From assembly GCA_001730015.1 (NCBI GenBank), contig MDLA01000103.1:62001-126000 (forward strand): 64,000 nt of DNA, in the 5' to 3' direction. Position numbers and translations under genes: made by a program. The DNA comes from Chromatiales bacterium (ex Bugula neritina AB1). Its GTDB lineage: Bacteria; Pseudomonadota; Gammaproteobacteria; Granulosicoccales; Granulosicoccaceae. This document shows, piece after piece, positions 49,075 to 57,308 of the stretch; the stretch's first letter is position 1, and the number at the start of each line of letters is the position of its first letter. The notes beneath the pieces are model-generated. The model ran no database searches and was not told the origin of the DNA. It was given only the letters and a program-made list of their open reading frames with translations.

Positions 49075-50022
49075 ATTACTTCTGAACGCATTGAACAGGA
49101 AATTCCGTTGGAGATGGCTGGCAGTCGGTTTGATCGGGTTGTCGCAGATTTGCTGGAAGACTATTCCAGGGCTCGTCTGCAAACCTGGATAAAACAAGGT
49201 CTTATCGTGCTTGACGGGCAGACAGTACCTCCGCGGCAGCGGGTTAAGGGTGGAGAAATCATGGGTGCGGAGTTACCGGAACTTGCGTCTTCTGCCAGTG
49301 AAGTGGCTGCCGAGCCCATCAGCTTTGATATTGTGTTTGAAGATGACCAGGTTATTGTGATCAACAAGCCCCCGGGTATGGTCATGCACACGGCCCCGGG
49401 CAATTACGCTGGCACCATGCAAAACGGCTTGCTGAACTACGCCCCGCAACTTTCATCGATACCTCGCGCTGGTATTGTTCACCGGCTGGATAAAGATACC
49501 AGTGGTCTCGTTATGATTGCCAAGACTCTAACGGCGCACAATAGTCTTGTACAGCAACTGCAAGATCGCCGTGTGCACCGTGTTTACGATGCGATTCTAA
49601 CTGGCGTGCCGGTGGCTGGTGGCACGATCAATGAGCCTATCGGGCGACATCAGGTAGATCGTAAGCGGATGGCAGTCACTGAACGCGGCAAATCGGCGGT
49701 GACTCATTATCGAATTGCAGAAAAGTTTCCCCGACACTGTCATGTTCGGGTAAAGCTTGAGACCGGCCGTACCCACCAGATTCGTGTGCATTTGTCTCAC
49801 ATTCAGTATCCGTTGGTCGGAGACACGGTTTATGGTGGCCGCAGGAAAATACCAGCGGGAGTGAGCGATCTGGTAAAAACGACTGTAGTCAAATTTCCCC
49901 GCCAGGCACTTAATGCCAGTGAACTTGGGATTGTGCATCCCGTAAGTGGAGAGGAAGTACGCTGGAATATGGATCTCCCTGAGGATATGAACGCACTGCT
50001 CGAAACCCTGAGGGCTGGCTGA
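49075..50022 (+). CDS. rluD: RluD, 23S rRNA pseudouridine synthase, possibly starting at an ATT codon
   Basis: Makes pseudouridines 1911, 1915 and 1917 in helix 69 of 23S rRNA. An N-terminal S4 domain (RFDRVVADLLEDYSRARLQTWI) is followed by the RluA-type catalytic domain: VINKPPGMVMHTAPGN, the catalytic Asp in AGIVHRLDKDTSGLV, LETGRTHQIRVHLSHI and LVGDTVYGGR. The first usual in-frame starts are TTG (49108) and ATG (49114), which leave almost nothing before the S4 domain. An ATT at 49075 has AGGGG six bases upstream and gives the normal N-terminal length. The gene is certain; this start is an inference. Confidence 0.93.
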   Translation: MTSERIEQEIPLEMAGSRFDRVVADLLEDYSRARLQTWIKQGLIVLDGQTVPPRQRVKGGEIMGAELPELASSASEVAAEPISFDIVFEDDQVIVINKPPGMVMHTAPGNYAGTMQNGLLNYAPQLSSIPRAGIVHRLDKDTSGLVMIAKTLTAHNSLVQQLQDRRVHRVYDAILTGVPVAGGTINEPIGRHQVDRKRMAVTERGKSAVTHYRIAEKFPRHCHVRVKLETGRTHQIRVHLSHIQYPLVGDTVYGGRRKIPAGVSDLVKTTVVKFPRQALNASELGIVHPVSGEEVRWNMDLPEDMNALLETLRAG

Positions 50023-50765
50023 TGCAGTTCATTACACCGCAATGGCAAGTGCAAAAGTGCGTTCGAGCTGCGAGCACAACAAAAAATGGCGGCCAGAGCC
50101 GGGGTCACTGGCATAGTTTCAACCTCGGGGATCATGTCGGCGATGAGCCGGATTGCGTTGAAAGTAATCGACACTTGCTTACCAGAGCGCTGGGTTTGCC
50201 GGCAGCGCCTGAATGGTTGTCCCAGGTTCACGGAAATGATGTGCTGTATGTTGATGGTGCTGCCAGTGAACAGCGAACCGCAGATTCAGTCTGGACTGAC
50301 CAGCCAGATACGGTGCTCTCAATAATGACAGCCGATTGCCTGCCTGTTTTGTTTGCTTCGAAATGCGGTGGGTTTGTCGCCGCTGCTCATGCCGGGTGGC
50401 GTGGGCTGGCAGCGGGTGTATTGCAAAAAACCGTGGCGGAACTACCCGTACCGGCTGATGAGCTGGTTGCCTGGCTGGGACCTGCAATTGGCCCGGATCA
50501 CTTTGAGGTCGGCGACGAGGTGAGGCAGGTGTTTGCCGGTATCGACGCTGCCAATCACGCGGCTTTTGTGCCATCGCCGTTGGATGAAAAAAAGTACTTT
50601 GCGAATATTTTCATGCTCGCGAAAACGGCTCTGAGCACTGCAGGGGTTAAGCAGATATACGGCGGCGGCGTTTGTACTTATAGTGATCCTGAGCTTTTTT
50701 TCTCCTACCGCCGTGATGCGGGAGTAACCGGTCGAATGGCATCGCTGATCTGGATCAGCGATTGA
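50022..50765 (+). CDS. pgeF: PgeF/YfiH, multicopper-oxidase-like peptidoglycan editing factor
   Basis: YfiH/DUF152 family (CNF1/YfiH). Members have been reported as polyphenol oxidases and, in E. coli, as an editing factor that removes wrong UDP-MurNAc precursors. The 247-residue product has HSFNLGDHVGDEP, the metal-site residues in SIMTADCLPVLFASKCGGFVAAAHAGWRG split over two blocks, LGPAIGPDHFEVGDEV, FANIFMLAKTAL and YRRDAGVTGRMASLIWI. It overlaps the rluD stop, the standard rluD-yfiH-clpB order. Confidence 0.94.
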   Translation: MQFITPQWQVQKCVRAASTTKNGGQSRGHWHSFNLGDHVGDEPDCVESNRHLLTRALGLPAAPEWLSQVHGNDVLYVDGAASEQRTADSVWTDQPDTVLSIMTADCLPVLFASKCGGFVAAAHAGWRGLAAGVLQKTVAELPVPADELVAWLGPAIGPDHFEVGDEVRQVFAGIDAANHAAFVPSPLDEKKYFANIFMLAKTALSTAGVKQIYGGGVCTYSDPELFFSYRRDAGVTGRMASLIWISD

Positions 50766-50770
50766 TTTTT
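50741..50770 (+). terminator. Intrinsic terminator overlapping the pgeF stop codon
   Basis: ATCGCTGATC (50741-50750) and GATCAGCGAT (50753-50762) form a perfect ten-base inverted repeat, followed by TGATTTTTGC. The stem encodes the last residues of PgeF, and the stop codon falls directly after it. This separates rluD-pgeF from clpB. Confidence 0.75.
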
Positions 50771-50867
50771 GCTTGCTCACATACACTCAGGGCTGACGGG
50801 AACAGCCGCAAGAAATACAGCGTGCGTAAGGAGATTCTCATTCCCGGATAGGTCCTCGGGGTCTTTA

Positions 50868-50898
50868 TTGATTTCCAATCGGCTGGCCTACATATAGT
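50868..50898 (+). promoter_or_regulatory. Weak sigma-70-like promoter before clpB
   Basis: TTGATT (50868-50873), 17 bases, then CATATA (50891-50896) overlapping TATAGT (50893-50898). I looked for a heat-shock sigma-32 pair (CTTGAA and CCCCAT-type) in 50766-50932 and found none that was convincing. Confidence 0.3.
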
Positions 50899-50932
50899 GT
50901 GGTAATTAAAAGCATGAACGAGGACTAGAGCC

Positions 50933-53539
50933 ATGCGGATGGACAAACTCACCAGTAAATTTCAACAGGCATTGCAAGATGCGCAGTCTCTTGCAGTGGG
51001 GCGCGAGCATCAGTTTATAGAGCCATTGCATCTGATGGTTGCCTTTCTCGACCAGCAGGGGGGTAGTATCCGGCATCTGCTCACGCAGGCGTCAGTAAAT
51101 GTAAACGGTTTGCGTGCGGCGTTGGCTAAAAGTATTGACCGCTTGCCACAAGTGTCGGGTGCGGGTGGTGAGATGCATATCTCAAAGGAGCTGGCAAAGC
51201 TGCTTAACCTAACCGACCAGTTGGCGCAGAAGAAGCAAGATCAGTACATTTCAAGCGAACTATTTGTTATTGCTGCTATGAGCGATAAAAGCTCGACGTT
51301 GGCTAAATTGATTAGTGAAAACGGCGGCCAGCGGGAATCTATAGAGAATGCCGTGGACACCATGCGCGGAGGGCAGCCGGTGTCTGACCAGAATGCCGAA
51401 GAGAACCGGCAGGCACTGGAAAAATTCACTATAGATTTGACTGAGCGTGCGGAGCAAGGGAAACTCGACCCGGTAATTGGTCGCGATGATGAGATACGTC
51501 GGGCAATACAAATTCTACAGCGGCGGACAAAAAATAATCCGGTTATGATCGGCGAGCCGGGTGTTGGCAAGACGGCAATAATTGAAGGGCTGGCTCAGCG
51601 CATTATAAAAGGTGAAGTCCCGGAGGGAATCAAAGGCAAGCGATTACTGTCTTTAGATTTGGCTGGCTTGATTGCCGGCACCAAATTTCGTGGTGAATTT
51701 GAAGAGCGACTGAAAGCACTTTTAAGTGATTTGAGCAAACAGGAAGGCCAGATCATTTTATTTATAGATGAAATACATATGATGGTTGGCGCTGGCAAAG
51801 CTGAAGGGTCTATGGATGCCGGTAATATGCTAAAGCCCGCACTGGCACGCGGCGAGTTGCATTGCATTGGAGCTACTACTCTTGATGAGTATCGGGAGTA
51901 TATTGAAGAAGATGCAGCCCTTGAACGGCGGTTTCAGAAGATTCTGGTTGATGAGCCTGGTGTTGAAGATACCATCGCTATTTTACGCGGACTCAAAGAG
52001 CGCTATGAGGTGCACCACGGTGTCGATATTACTGATCCGGCTATTATAGCTGCTGCTACGCTGTCACATCGCTATATCGCCGATCGACAGTTGCCGGACA
52101 AGGCCATTGATCTGATCGACGAGGCGGCTAGCCGCATACGTATGGAGATCGACTCTAAACCTGAGGCGCTCGATAAGCTGGAGCGACGAATCATTCAGCT
52201 TAAAATTGAACGCCAGGCATTGTCTGAAGAAGAGGATGAGGCTTCACGCAAGCGACTTACTGAACTCGAAGACAAAATCTCGGCAAAGGAAAAAGAATAT
52301 TCTGATCTGGAGGAAATATGGAATGCAGAAAAAGCAGCTGTTCAGGGTGCTACTCATATAAAAGAGGAGCTGGAGCGTGCGCGTGTAGAGCTTGAAGCGG
52401 CGACCCGGGCGCGTGACTTTGAGCGATTATCAGAGCTTCAGTACGGCAGAATTCCTGAACTCGAAAAACAGCTGGCTCAGGCCGCCAATCATGATGATGT
52501 CGAATTTCAGTTGCTCAGAAACAGTGTGTCTTCTGACGAGATAGCAGAGGTGGTTGCTCGCTGGACAGGTATACCGGTCAGCAGAATGCTGGAAGGTGAG
52601 CGCGACAAATTGTTGCGTATGGAAGAAATGATCGGCAAGCGTGTGATCGGTCAGCATGAGGCGGTATCGGTTGTCTCTGATGCGGTACGCCGTTCTCGTG
52701 CCGGTCTTGCACCGCCGGAAAGACCTAACGGATCATTCCTGTTTCTGGGACCGACAGGTGTCGGTAAAACGGAACTGACCAAGGCACTGGCTGACTTTTT
52801 ATTCGATAGTCCTGACGCCATGGTTCGTATCGATATGTCTGAATTTATGGAGAAGCATTCCGTAGCGCGTTTGATCGGAGCACCGCCGGGTTATGTCGGC
52901 CATGAAGACGGCGGTTACCTGACTGAGGCGGTGCGGCGGCGACCCTATTCGGTGGTTTTACTCGATGAGGTCGAAAAAGCACATCCGGACGTCTTTAATA
53001 TTCTGTTGCAGGTGCTTGACGATGGGCGGTTAACTGATGGCCAGGGGCGCACGGTGGATTTTCGCCACACTGTAGTTGTTATGACGTCGAATCTCGGTAG
53101 CCATGTCATTCAGGAGAAAGCGGGTACCGCGAACTATGAGGAAATGAAATCTTCGGTGCTTGATATCGTCAGTTCTCACTTTCGACCGGAATTTCTTAAT
53201 CGCATTGACGATCTGGTTGTATTTCATCCGTTGGATCGTGATCATATCCGGCAGATTACTGCTATTCAGGTTGCTGTGCTGGCTCAACGGCTAAAAGGCA
53301 ATGGTATTGAACTGGTGGTTACTGAAGAGGCTCTTGATCTGCTTGGAGAGGCAGGGTTTGATCCCGTATACGGTGCCAGACCTTTGCGTCGAGCTATTCA
53401 GCAGCATGTAGAAAACCGTCTCGCCAGAGAGATTTTAAGTGGTGCATTTGCCCCGGGAGACACGGTACAAATAGCCGAAAAAGCGGGTGAGCTGGTTTTT
53501 GAGGAAGTAGAAAGCCAGGAGGTTCAGGAGGTGGCCTGA
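50933..53539 (+). CDS. clpB: ClpB, protein disaggregase (Hsp104 family)
   Basis: Hexameric AAA+ chaperone that extracts proteins from aggregates with DnaK. The 868-residue product has the N domain ([18 protein letters not shown]), first Walker A GEPGVGKT near residue 206, the pore motif [13 protein letters not shown], the coiled-coil middle domain at about 410-525 (long Glu/Lys/Leu heptads), second Walker A GPTGVGKT near 605 and the second pore [13 protein letters not shown]. Both Walker B motifs ([11 protein letters not shown] and [11 protein letters not shown]) are intact. No internal truncated start was assigned. Confidence 0.97.
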   Translation: MRMDKLTSKFQQALQDAQSLAVGREHQFIEPLHLMVAFLDQQGGSIRHLLTQASVNVNGLRAALAKSIDRLPQVSGAGGEMHISKELAKLLNLTDQLAQKKQDQYISSELFVIAAMSDKSSTLAKLISENGGQRESIENAVDTMRGGQPVSDQNAEENRQALEKFTIDLTERAEQGKLDPVIGRDDEIRRAIQILQRRTKNNPVMIGEPGVGKTAIIEGLAQRIIKGEVPEGIKGKRLLSLDLAGLIAGTKFRGEFEERLKALLSDLSKQEGQIILFIDEIHMMVGAGKAEGSMDAGNMLKPALARGELHCIGATTLDEYREYIEEDAALERRFQKILVDEPGVEDTIAILRGLKERYEVHHGVDITDPAIIAAATLSHRYIADRQLPDKAIDLIDEAASRIRMEIDSKPEALDKLERRIIQLKIERQALSEEEDEASRKRLTELEDKISAKEKEYSDLEEIWNAEKAAVQGATHIKEELERARVELEAATRARDFERLSELQYGRIPELEKQLAQAANHDDVEFQLLRNSVSSDEIAEVVARWTGIPVSRMLEGERDKLLRMEEMIGKRVIGQHEAVSVVSDAVRRSRAGLAPPERPNGSFLFLGPTGVGKTELTKALADFLFDSPDAMVRIDMSEFMEKHSVARLIGAPPGYVGHEDGGYLTEAVRRRPYSVVLLDEVEKAHPDVFNILLQVLDDGRLTDGQGRTVDFRHTVVVMTSNLGSHVIQEKAGTANYEEMKSSVLDIVSSHFRPEFLNRIDDLVVFHPLDRDHIRQITAIQVAVLAQRLKGNGIELVVTEEALDLLGEAGFDPVYGARPLRRAIQQHVENRLAREILSGAFAPGDTVQIAEKAGELVFEEVESQEVQEVA

Positions 53540-53666
53540 TAGATCAGGCTGCTTCATCTCCAGCGCGGTAGAGGCGCGTGGTGCATGATGGTCGGTCGTG
53601 CCCTTAGTTTATACTTAACGTAAGTGGTGGGATCGGCCATCGTTGATAAACGCGTTAGAATAATTT

Positions 53667-54446
53667 CTAGCGAAACTCTGCCTGAACAACGATAGCGGTT
53701 GTATTGTCGCGACCGCCTCGTTCCAGTGAGAGGTCAACCAGGCTTTGAACCGATTCCTCAACTGTTGTGTGCGACAGACCTTTGGCTATTTCGTCATGTT
53801 CAAGGTCTTTGAATAGCCCATCACTGCAAATTAGAAAGCGATCTCCCGACTCGATCAGAGTGTGCTGGTTTTCAAGTTGTAGTTCATCGTGAACACCAAT
53901 AGCACGGGTGATGATATTGGATGACGGATGCTTTTCCATATCTTCACGTCGAATTTCACCAAGGGTTACAAGTTCCTGAACATAGCTGTGATCTTCTGTC
54001 ATTTGCTCGAGCCTGGAGTCACGTAATCGATAGATACGGCTGTCGCCAGCCCAGATAAAAAAGCAGTAGGGTTCGTGCACAAACAGGGCTACAACCGTGC
54101 TGCCCATGACCTGACCTTGTGATTTGTCACGGCAGATCGTATTAGCCTGGGTCAGACGTTTTTCAATATCAGTAATGCTCTCGGCCATGTTGTCACTGCG
54201 CTGAAAGCTGATTAGCTGATCGACAATGGTCTGACTGGCTTCGTCTCCGAAACTGTGGCCGCCCATACCATCGGCTACAACCCAGAGGGATTGCTCTCTT
54301 GCATCGAGTAACGCATCTTCATTTACACTGCGCACATAACCCAGTTCAGACAGGGCAGCGGAGTGCCACTGTAGCGTGCCCGTGGATGCAGTGCCGTTAT
54401 CCGGCAAACTACCTTGTCCAATAATTGCGGTTCCGTTTTTAGCCAT
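53667..54446 (-). CDS. PP2C-family Ser/Thr protein phosphatase
   Basis: Metal-dependent protein phosphatase of the bacterial Stp/PppA type. The 259-residue product has the metal-binding residues in RSVNEDALLD (about 40-48) and VVADGMGGHSFGDEAS (57-71), then VMGSTVVALFVHEPYCFFIWAGDSRIYRLRDSRLEQMTEDHS in part, FLICSDGLFKDLEHDE and GGRDNTTAIVV. No membrane segment is seen. It stands alone, minus strand, between clpB and gltX. No protein kinase, FHA protein or type VI secretion gene accompanies it, so its substrate is unknown. Confidence 0.93.
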   Translation of the reverse strand: MAKNGTAIIGQGSLPDNGTASTGTLQWHSAALSELGYVRSVNEDALLDAREQSLWVVADGMGGHSFGDEASQTIVDQLISFQRSDNMAESITDIEKRLTQANTICRDKSQGQVMGSTVVALFVHEPYCFFIWAGDSRIYRLRDSRLEQMTEDHSYVQELVTLGEIRREDMEKHPSSNIITRAIGVHDELQLENQHTLIESGDRFLICSDGLFKDLEHDEIAKGLSHTTVEESVQSLVDLSLERGGRDNTTAIVVQAEFR

Positions 54447-54511
54447 TTGTTTCGTATCGGCGTGGCCGATCAGTGCGGTGACGATACGCAGTGTTTGCGA
54501 GTGGCCACATG

Positions 54512-54517
54512 TATAAT
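54512..54517 (+). promoter_or_regulatory. Putative -10 element for gltX
   Basis: A perfect TATAAT preceded directly by TG, about 110 bases before the gltX start and in the divergent gap with the PP2C gene. The region 17 bases upstream does not resemble a -35, so the call is weak. Confidence 0.3.
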
Positions 54518-54628
54518 TCTGCTGTTAGCCTCGGGGGCGCTGTCTGGATAGGGACCGCGTATTGCAGTTCCGAGCTTACCGGGATTATAGACTAATTCGA
54601 TTGGTGTCATTACAGGAAAATTTGTTGC

Positions 54629-56047
54629 ATGAAGGTTCGAACCAGATTCGCTCCCAGTCCGACGGGGTATTTACATATTGGCGGAGCGCGCACGGCATTG
54701 TTCAGTTGGTTGTACGCCAGAAAGCACAATGGTGATTTTGTCCTGCGGATAGAGGACACCGATCGAGATAGATCAACCGCTGAATCAGTGCAGGCAATTC
54801 TCGATGGTATGGAGTGGCTAGGGCTCGATTACGACGAAGGGCCGTATTTTCAGACCAAACGGTACGACTTATACCAGCAGGTCATTGATCAGCTGCTGAA
54901 AACCGGCCATGCCTATCGTTGTTATTGCAGCAAGGAAAGGTTAGACAAAATGCGAGAACTGGCGACCGCGGAAAAGCGCAAGCCTCGTTACGACGGCAGT
55001 TGTCGAGATAAGACTGAGCCCGTTGAAGGAGCGCCGTCGGTTGTCCGTTTTCGTACACCTGATACAGGATCGGTGATTTTCAATGACCTCGTAAAGGGGC
55101 CGATCGAGATTGATAACGCAGAACTTGATGATCTGGTGATCTGCCGTTCCGATGGAAATCCTACCTACAACCTGACTGTTGTCGCCGATGATATCGATAT
55201 GGGGATTACACATGTTGTGCGCGGGGATGATCACATCAACAATACGCCACGCCAGATCCATATTTGCCAGGCGTTGGGCGCGCCGTTACCTGCTTTTGCG
55301 CATTTACCAATGATTCTCGGAGACGATGGCAAAAGAATGTCCAAGCGGCACGGAGCCGTCAGTGTCACTCAATACAGTGAAGATGGAATTCTGCCAGATG
55401 CGATGCTCAGTTATCTGGCGAGGCTCGGCTGGTCCCATGGCGATCAGGAACTATTTTCGATAGCAGAGCTGAAAGAGTACTTTGCACTCGAAGATTGTCA
55501 GCGTTCCGGTTCAGTGTTTGATAAAACCAAATTGCTTTGGGTAAACCAGCAGCATATGGCAAAGTTATCAAAGGAGCAGCTCGGCGAGCTGTTGGAAACA
55601 GAACTTACCAGGCTTGGGCTTAGGGTTGACAATGGTCCTGATGCCGGTTCTCTCGCAGAGTTGCTTCGCGATCGTTCGCAAACAATGAAGGAGATGGTGC
55701 AACAGAGTGAGATTTATTATCGTGATGAGCTGGAATTTGACCCGAAAGCTGCGGCCAAGCACCTGCGACCAGTTGCATTTGAGGTGATGCAGGCTCTGAA
55801 CGTTAAACTTAAAGCGTGCACGGCATGGGATGCCGATTCCTTAAAAACGGTACTGGAGAATGTCGCGACGGAGCTAGAGGTTGGTTTCGGCAAAATCGGT
55901 CAGCCGCTTCGGGTGGCGCTGACAGGGGGCTCGGCTTCGCCGGATATAGCCGCTACGCTTGAAATGGTGGGACAGGCGCGATCTGTGCAGCGTGTTGATC
56001 AGGCTATTGAATTCATCAGAGAGCGGCGAGAGGCTTCGGCCGGTTAA
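54629..56047 (+). CDS. gltX: GltX, glutamyl-tRNA synthetase
   Basis: Charges tRNA-Glu; a tRNA-Glu gene lies 6.6 kb downstream in this window. The 472-residue product is class I: FAPSPTGYLHIGGARTALFSW with the HIGH-type site, DTDRDRSTAESVQAIL, the zinc-ligand region YRCYCSKERLDKM through YDGSCRDK, NPTYNLTVVADDIDMGITHVVRG and the KMSKR-type loop GDDGKRMSKRHGA. The C-terminal anticodon-binding domain ends REASAG. Length is normal. Confidence 0.97.
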   Translation: MKVRTRFAPSPTGYLHIGGARTALFSWLYARKHNGDFVLRIEDTDRDRSTAESVQAILDGMEWLGLDYDEGPYFQTKRYDLYQQVIDQLLKTGHAYRCYCSKERLDKMRELATAEKRKPRYDGSCRDKTEPVEGAPSVVRFRTPDTGSVIFNDLVKGPIEIDNAELDDLVICRSDGNPTYNLTVVADDIDMGITHVVRGDDHINNTPRQIHICQALGAPLPAFAHLPMILGDDGKRMSKRHGAVSVTQYSEDGILPDAMLSYLARLGWSHGDQELFSIAELKEYFALEDCQRSGSVFDKTKLLWVNQQHMAKLSKEQLGELLETELTRLGLRVDNGPDAGSLAELLRDRSQTMKEMVQQSEIYYRDELEFDPKAAAKHLRPVAFEVMQALNVKLKACTAWDADSLKTVLENVATELEVGFGKIGQPLRVALTGGSASPDIAATLEMVGQARSVQRVDQAIEFIRERREASAG

Positions 56048-56101
56048 GGAAGTGCCGCTATTACCGAAGAGAAACTGAGTGGCTGGTACGCAAAACTGAA
56101 T

Positions 56102-56130
56102 TTGACAATCTGGCGCTCGCGATCTAGGAT
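56102..56130 (+). promoter_or_regulatory. Sigma-70 promoter of tRNA-Ala
   Basis: TTGACA (56102-56107), exactly 17 bases, then TAGGAT (56125-56130). A GC-rich discriminator (TGCGGGC) follows, as in stringently controlled stable-RNA promoters. The tRNA begins 17 bases after the -10 element. Confidence 0.8.
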
Positions 56131-56146
56131 TGCGGGCTTGGTCTAC

Positions 56147-56222
56147 GGGGCTATAGCTCAGCTGGGAGAGCGCCTGCATGGCATGCAGGAGGTCGGCGGT
56201 TCGATCCCGCCTAGCTCCACCA
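56147..56222 (+). tRNA. tRNA-Ala (anticodon GGC)
   Basis: A 76-base cloverleaf with encoded CCA. The acceptor stem is GGGGCTA/TAGCTCC (G-T pair included), the D arm AGCTCAGCTGGGAGAGC, the anticodon arm CCTGC-ATGGCAT-GCAGG with GGC at the decoding position, and the T arm GGCGGTTCGATCCCGCC. It reads GCC (and GCT) alanine codons. Confidence 0.97.
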
Positions 56223-56234
56223 ATAATTTTCCGA

Positions 56235-56301
56235 TTTCTTCCCGGCAACTGTAATTTTTACTGCAACAGTAAATAATTCTGCACAGGCCTGCGGGAAGAA
56301 A
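56235..56301. terminator. Nested hairpin between tRNA-Ala and flgM
   Basis: The outer arms TTTCTTCCCGGCA (56235-56247) and TGCGGGAAGAAA (56290-56301) pair with one bulged base. Inside, TTTACTG (56257-56263) pairs with CAGTAAA (56267-56273) over a three-base loop. T- and A-rich flanks lie on both sides. The position between convergent genes suggests a two-way terminator. Confidence 0.5.
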
Positions 56302-56335
56302 GGATTATGTATAAGTTGTTGCGCCTGAAGCTGCT

Positions 56336-56647
56336 TCAGGACTCTTTCTTCCCGTCCTTTAACTCAAACTCCAGCTCAATGAGTTTTGCTGCAACATTTT
56401 CTGCATCGACGAGATAAGTCCCGTCATCGATGGCGGCTTTTATTGCACTTACTTTCTCTTTGTCCACAACTGACTCCTGTTCGGCGAATTTGGACAAGTC
56501 CCTGGCGCGGCGGTAGAGCGCTCGTTGGTACTCATCTGCAGGTTTATCCTGCATGTTTTTATTCCCTGCCGTTTTATTCTGATTGGCGTTTTTGGCAGTG
56601 TTTTTGAAATTGGCTTTGCCAACTCTGCCCGCGATAAAAGTAATCAT
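56336..56647 (-). CDS. flgM: FlgM-like anti-sigma-28 factor
   Basis: FlgM binds FliA (sigma-28) and keeps late flagellar genes silent until it is exported through the finished hook. The 103-residue product has a polar, presumably disordered N-terminal half (KNANQNKTAGNKN) and the FlgM helix pair near the C-terminus: KEKVSAIKAAIDDGTYLVDAENVAAKLIELE. The length is typical. Its target FliA is encoded about 5.5 kb away on the opposite strand. A possible sigma-28 promoter lies upstream. It stands alone, without flgA or flgN. Confidence 0.85.
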   Translation of the reverse strand: MITFIAGRVGKANFKNTAKNANQNKTAGNKNMQDKPADEYQRALYRRARDLSKFAEQESVVDKEKVSAIKAAIDDGTYLVDAENVAAKLIELEFELKDGKKES

Positions 56648-56691
56648 CCCGGTGGCAGTCCGACAAAGTAGGCCTCAATTTCAAGTCCACT

Positions 56692-56718
56692 GTAACGGCC
56701 GCAGCAGGGCCTTCTTGA
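56692..56718 (-). promoter_or_regulatory. Possible sigma-28 (FliA) promoter of flgM
   Basis: On the minus strand TCAAG (56714-56718) is followed by 14 bases and GCCGTTAC (56692-56699). This compares with the FliA consensus TAAAG-N15-GCCGATAA: four of five and six of eight bases match, with spacing one short. It lies about 45 bases before the flgM start, and autogenous control by FliA is common for flgM. Confidence 0.35.
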
Positions 56719-57308
56719 CCGGTCGGGCCAATTGAAGATGTGGCAGGAACCTGGAATTGCTTGTCTCACTGTGCGCATCTGTCGCTGGAATCTACTAAGA
56801 ATATAGAGCAACTTAATTAAAAAAACAGTGGCTTATGCGCTAATTATGTAATTCGTGTCGGCGTTGTGTTTGCGTGTCAACGCGCATCGCTTTAGAATCT
56901 TCAGGGTGAGGAACCGTCTGGTGCTTCACAGAATGTTGCCCGCTGGTGTGGCGGTAACTGTGCAACTGCTGTGGTTGTTCCTGTGCTGGTTTAGTGTGCG
57001 GATACTTGTGGCTGTTGTCGCTGAATCCGAGGCGGTGTGTTTCATGGTCACACTATTTCATGACTACAAGAATACGACATCAAATGTTCTGATTCATCCG
57101 GCGCATGAAGCGCCACTCGTTTTGCTTAACTCCAGTTTGCTGTAAACAGGTCTGGTAAACGATAGACATGCCAACTAACTTGCTTGTTCCCCGGCAACGA
57201 AAATTTAATAGCGGTCTATACTCAAGGAAGTCAGTACAACGCAAGCAGCTTGTTCCTGTCCATCAACGACCGTAGCAACTACATTCTTCGACTTAACCGG
57301 ACCTGTCA
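56719..57308 (+). other. Intergenic region between flgM and fleQ
   Basis: About 590 bases with the divergent control regions. TATACT at 57217-57222, about 85 bases before fleQ, is a fair -10 without a good -35. TGGC...TGCA with GG-N10-GC spacing at 56949-56964 could be a sigma-54 site, but it is 345 bases from fleQ. A 96-codon frame at 56855-57145, starting at GTG with one hydrophobic segment, has no ribosome site or family resemblance and I do not call it. Confidence 0.4.

Noticed and set aside
49402-50574. Overlapping frames on both strands of rluD and pgeF
   Set aside because: They are out of frame with two well-conserved genes and show no domain of their own.
55874-56248. Minus-strand frame containing RRDRTADLLHAMQALSQLSYSP
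   Set aside because: This is the familiar false translation of the antisense of a tRNA-Ala gene, fused to antisense gltX.
56855-57145. 96-codon plus-strand frame with one hydrophobic stretch before fleQ
   Set aside because: Weak start, no ribosome site, no recognisable domain, and it lies in a regulatory gap.
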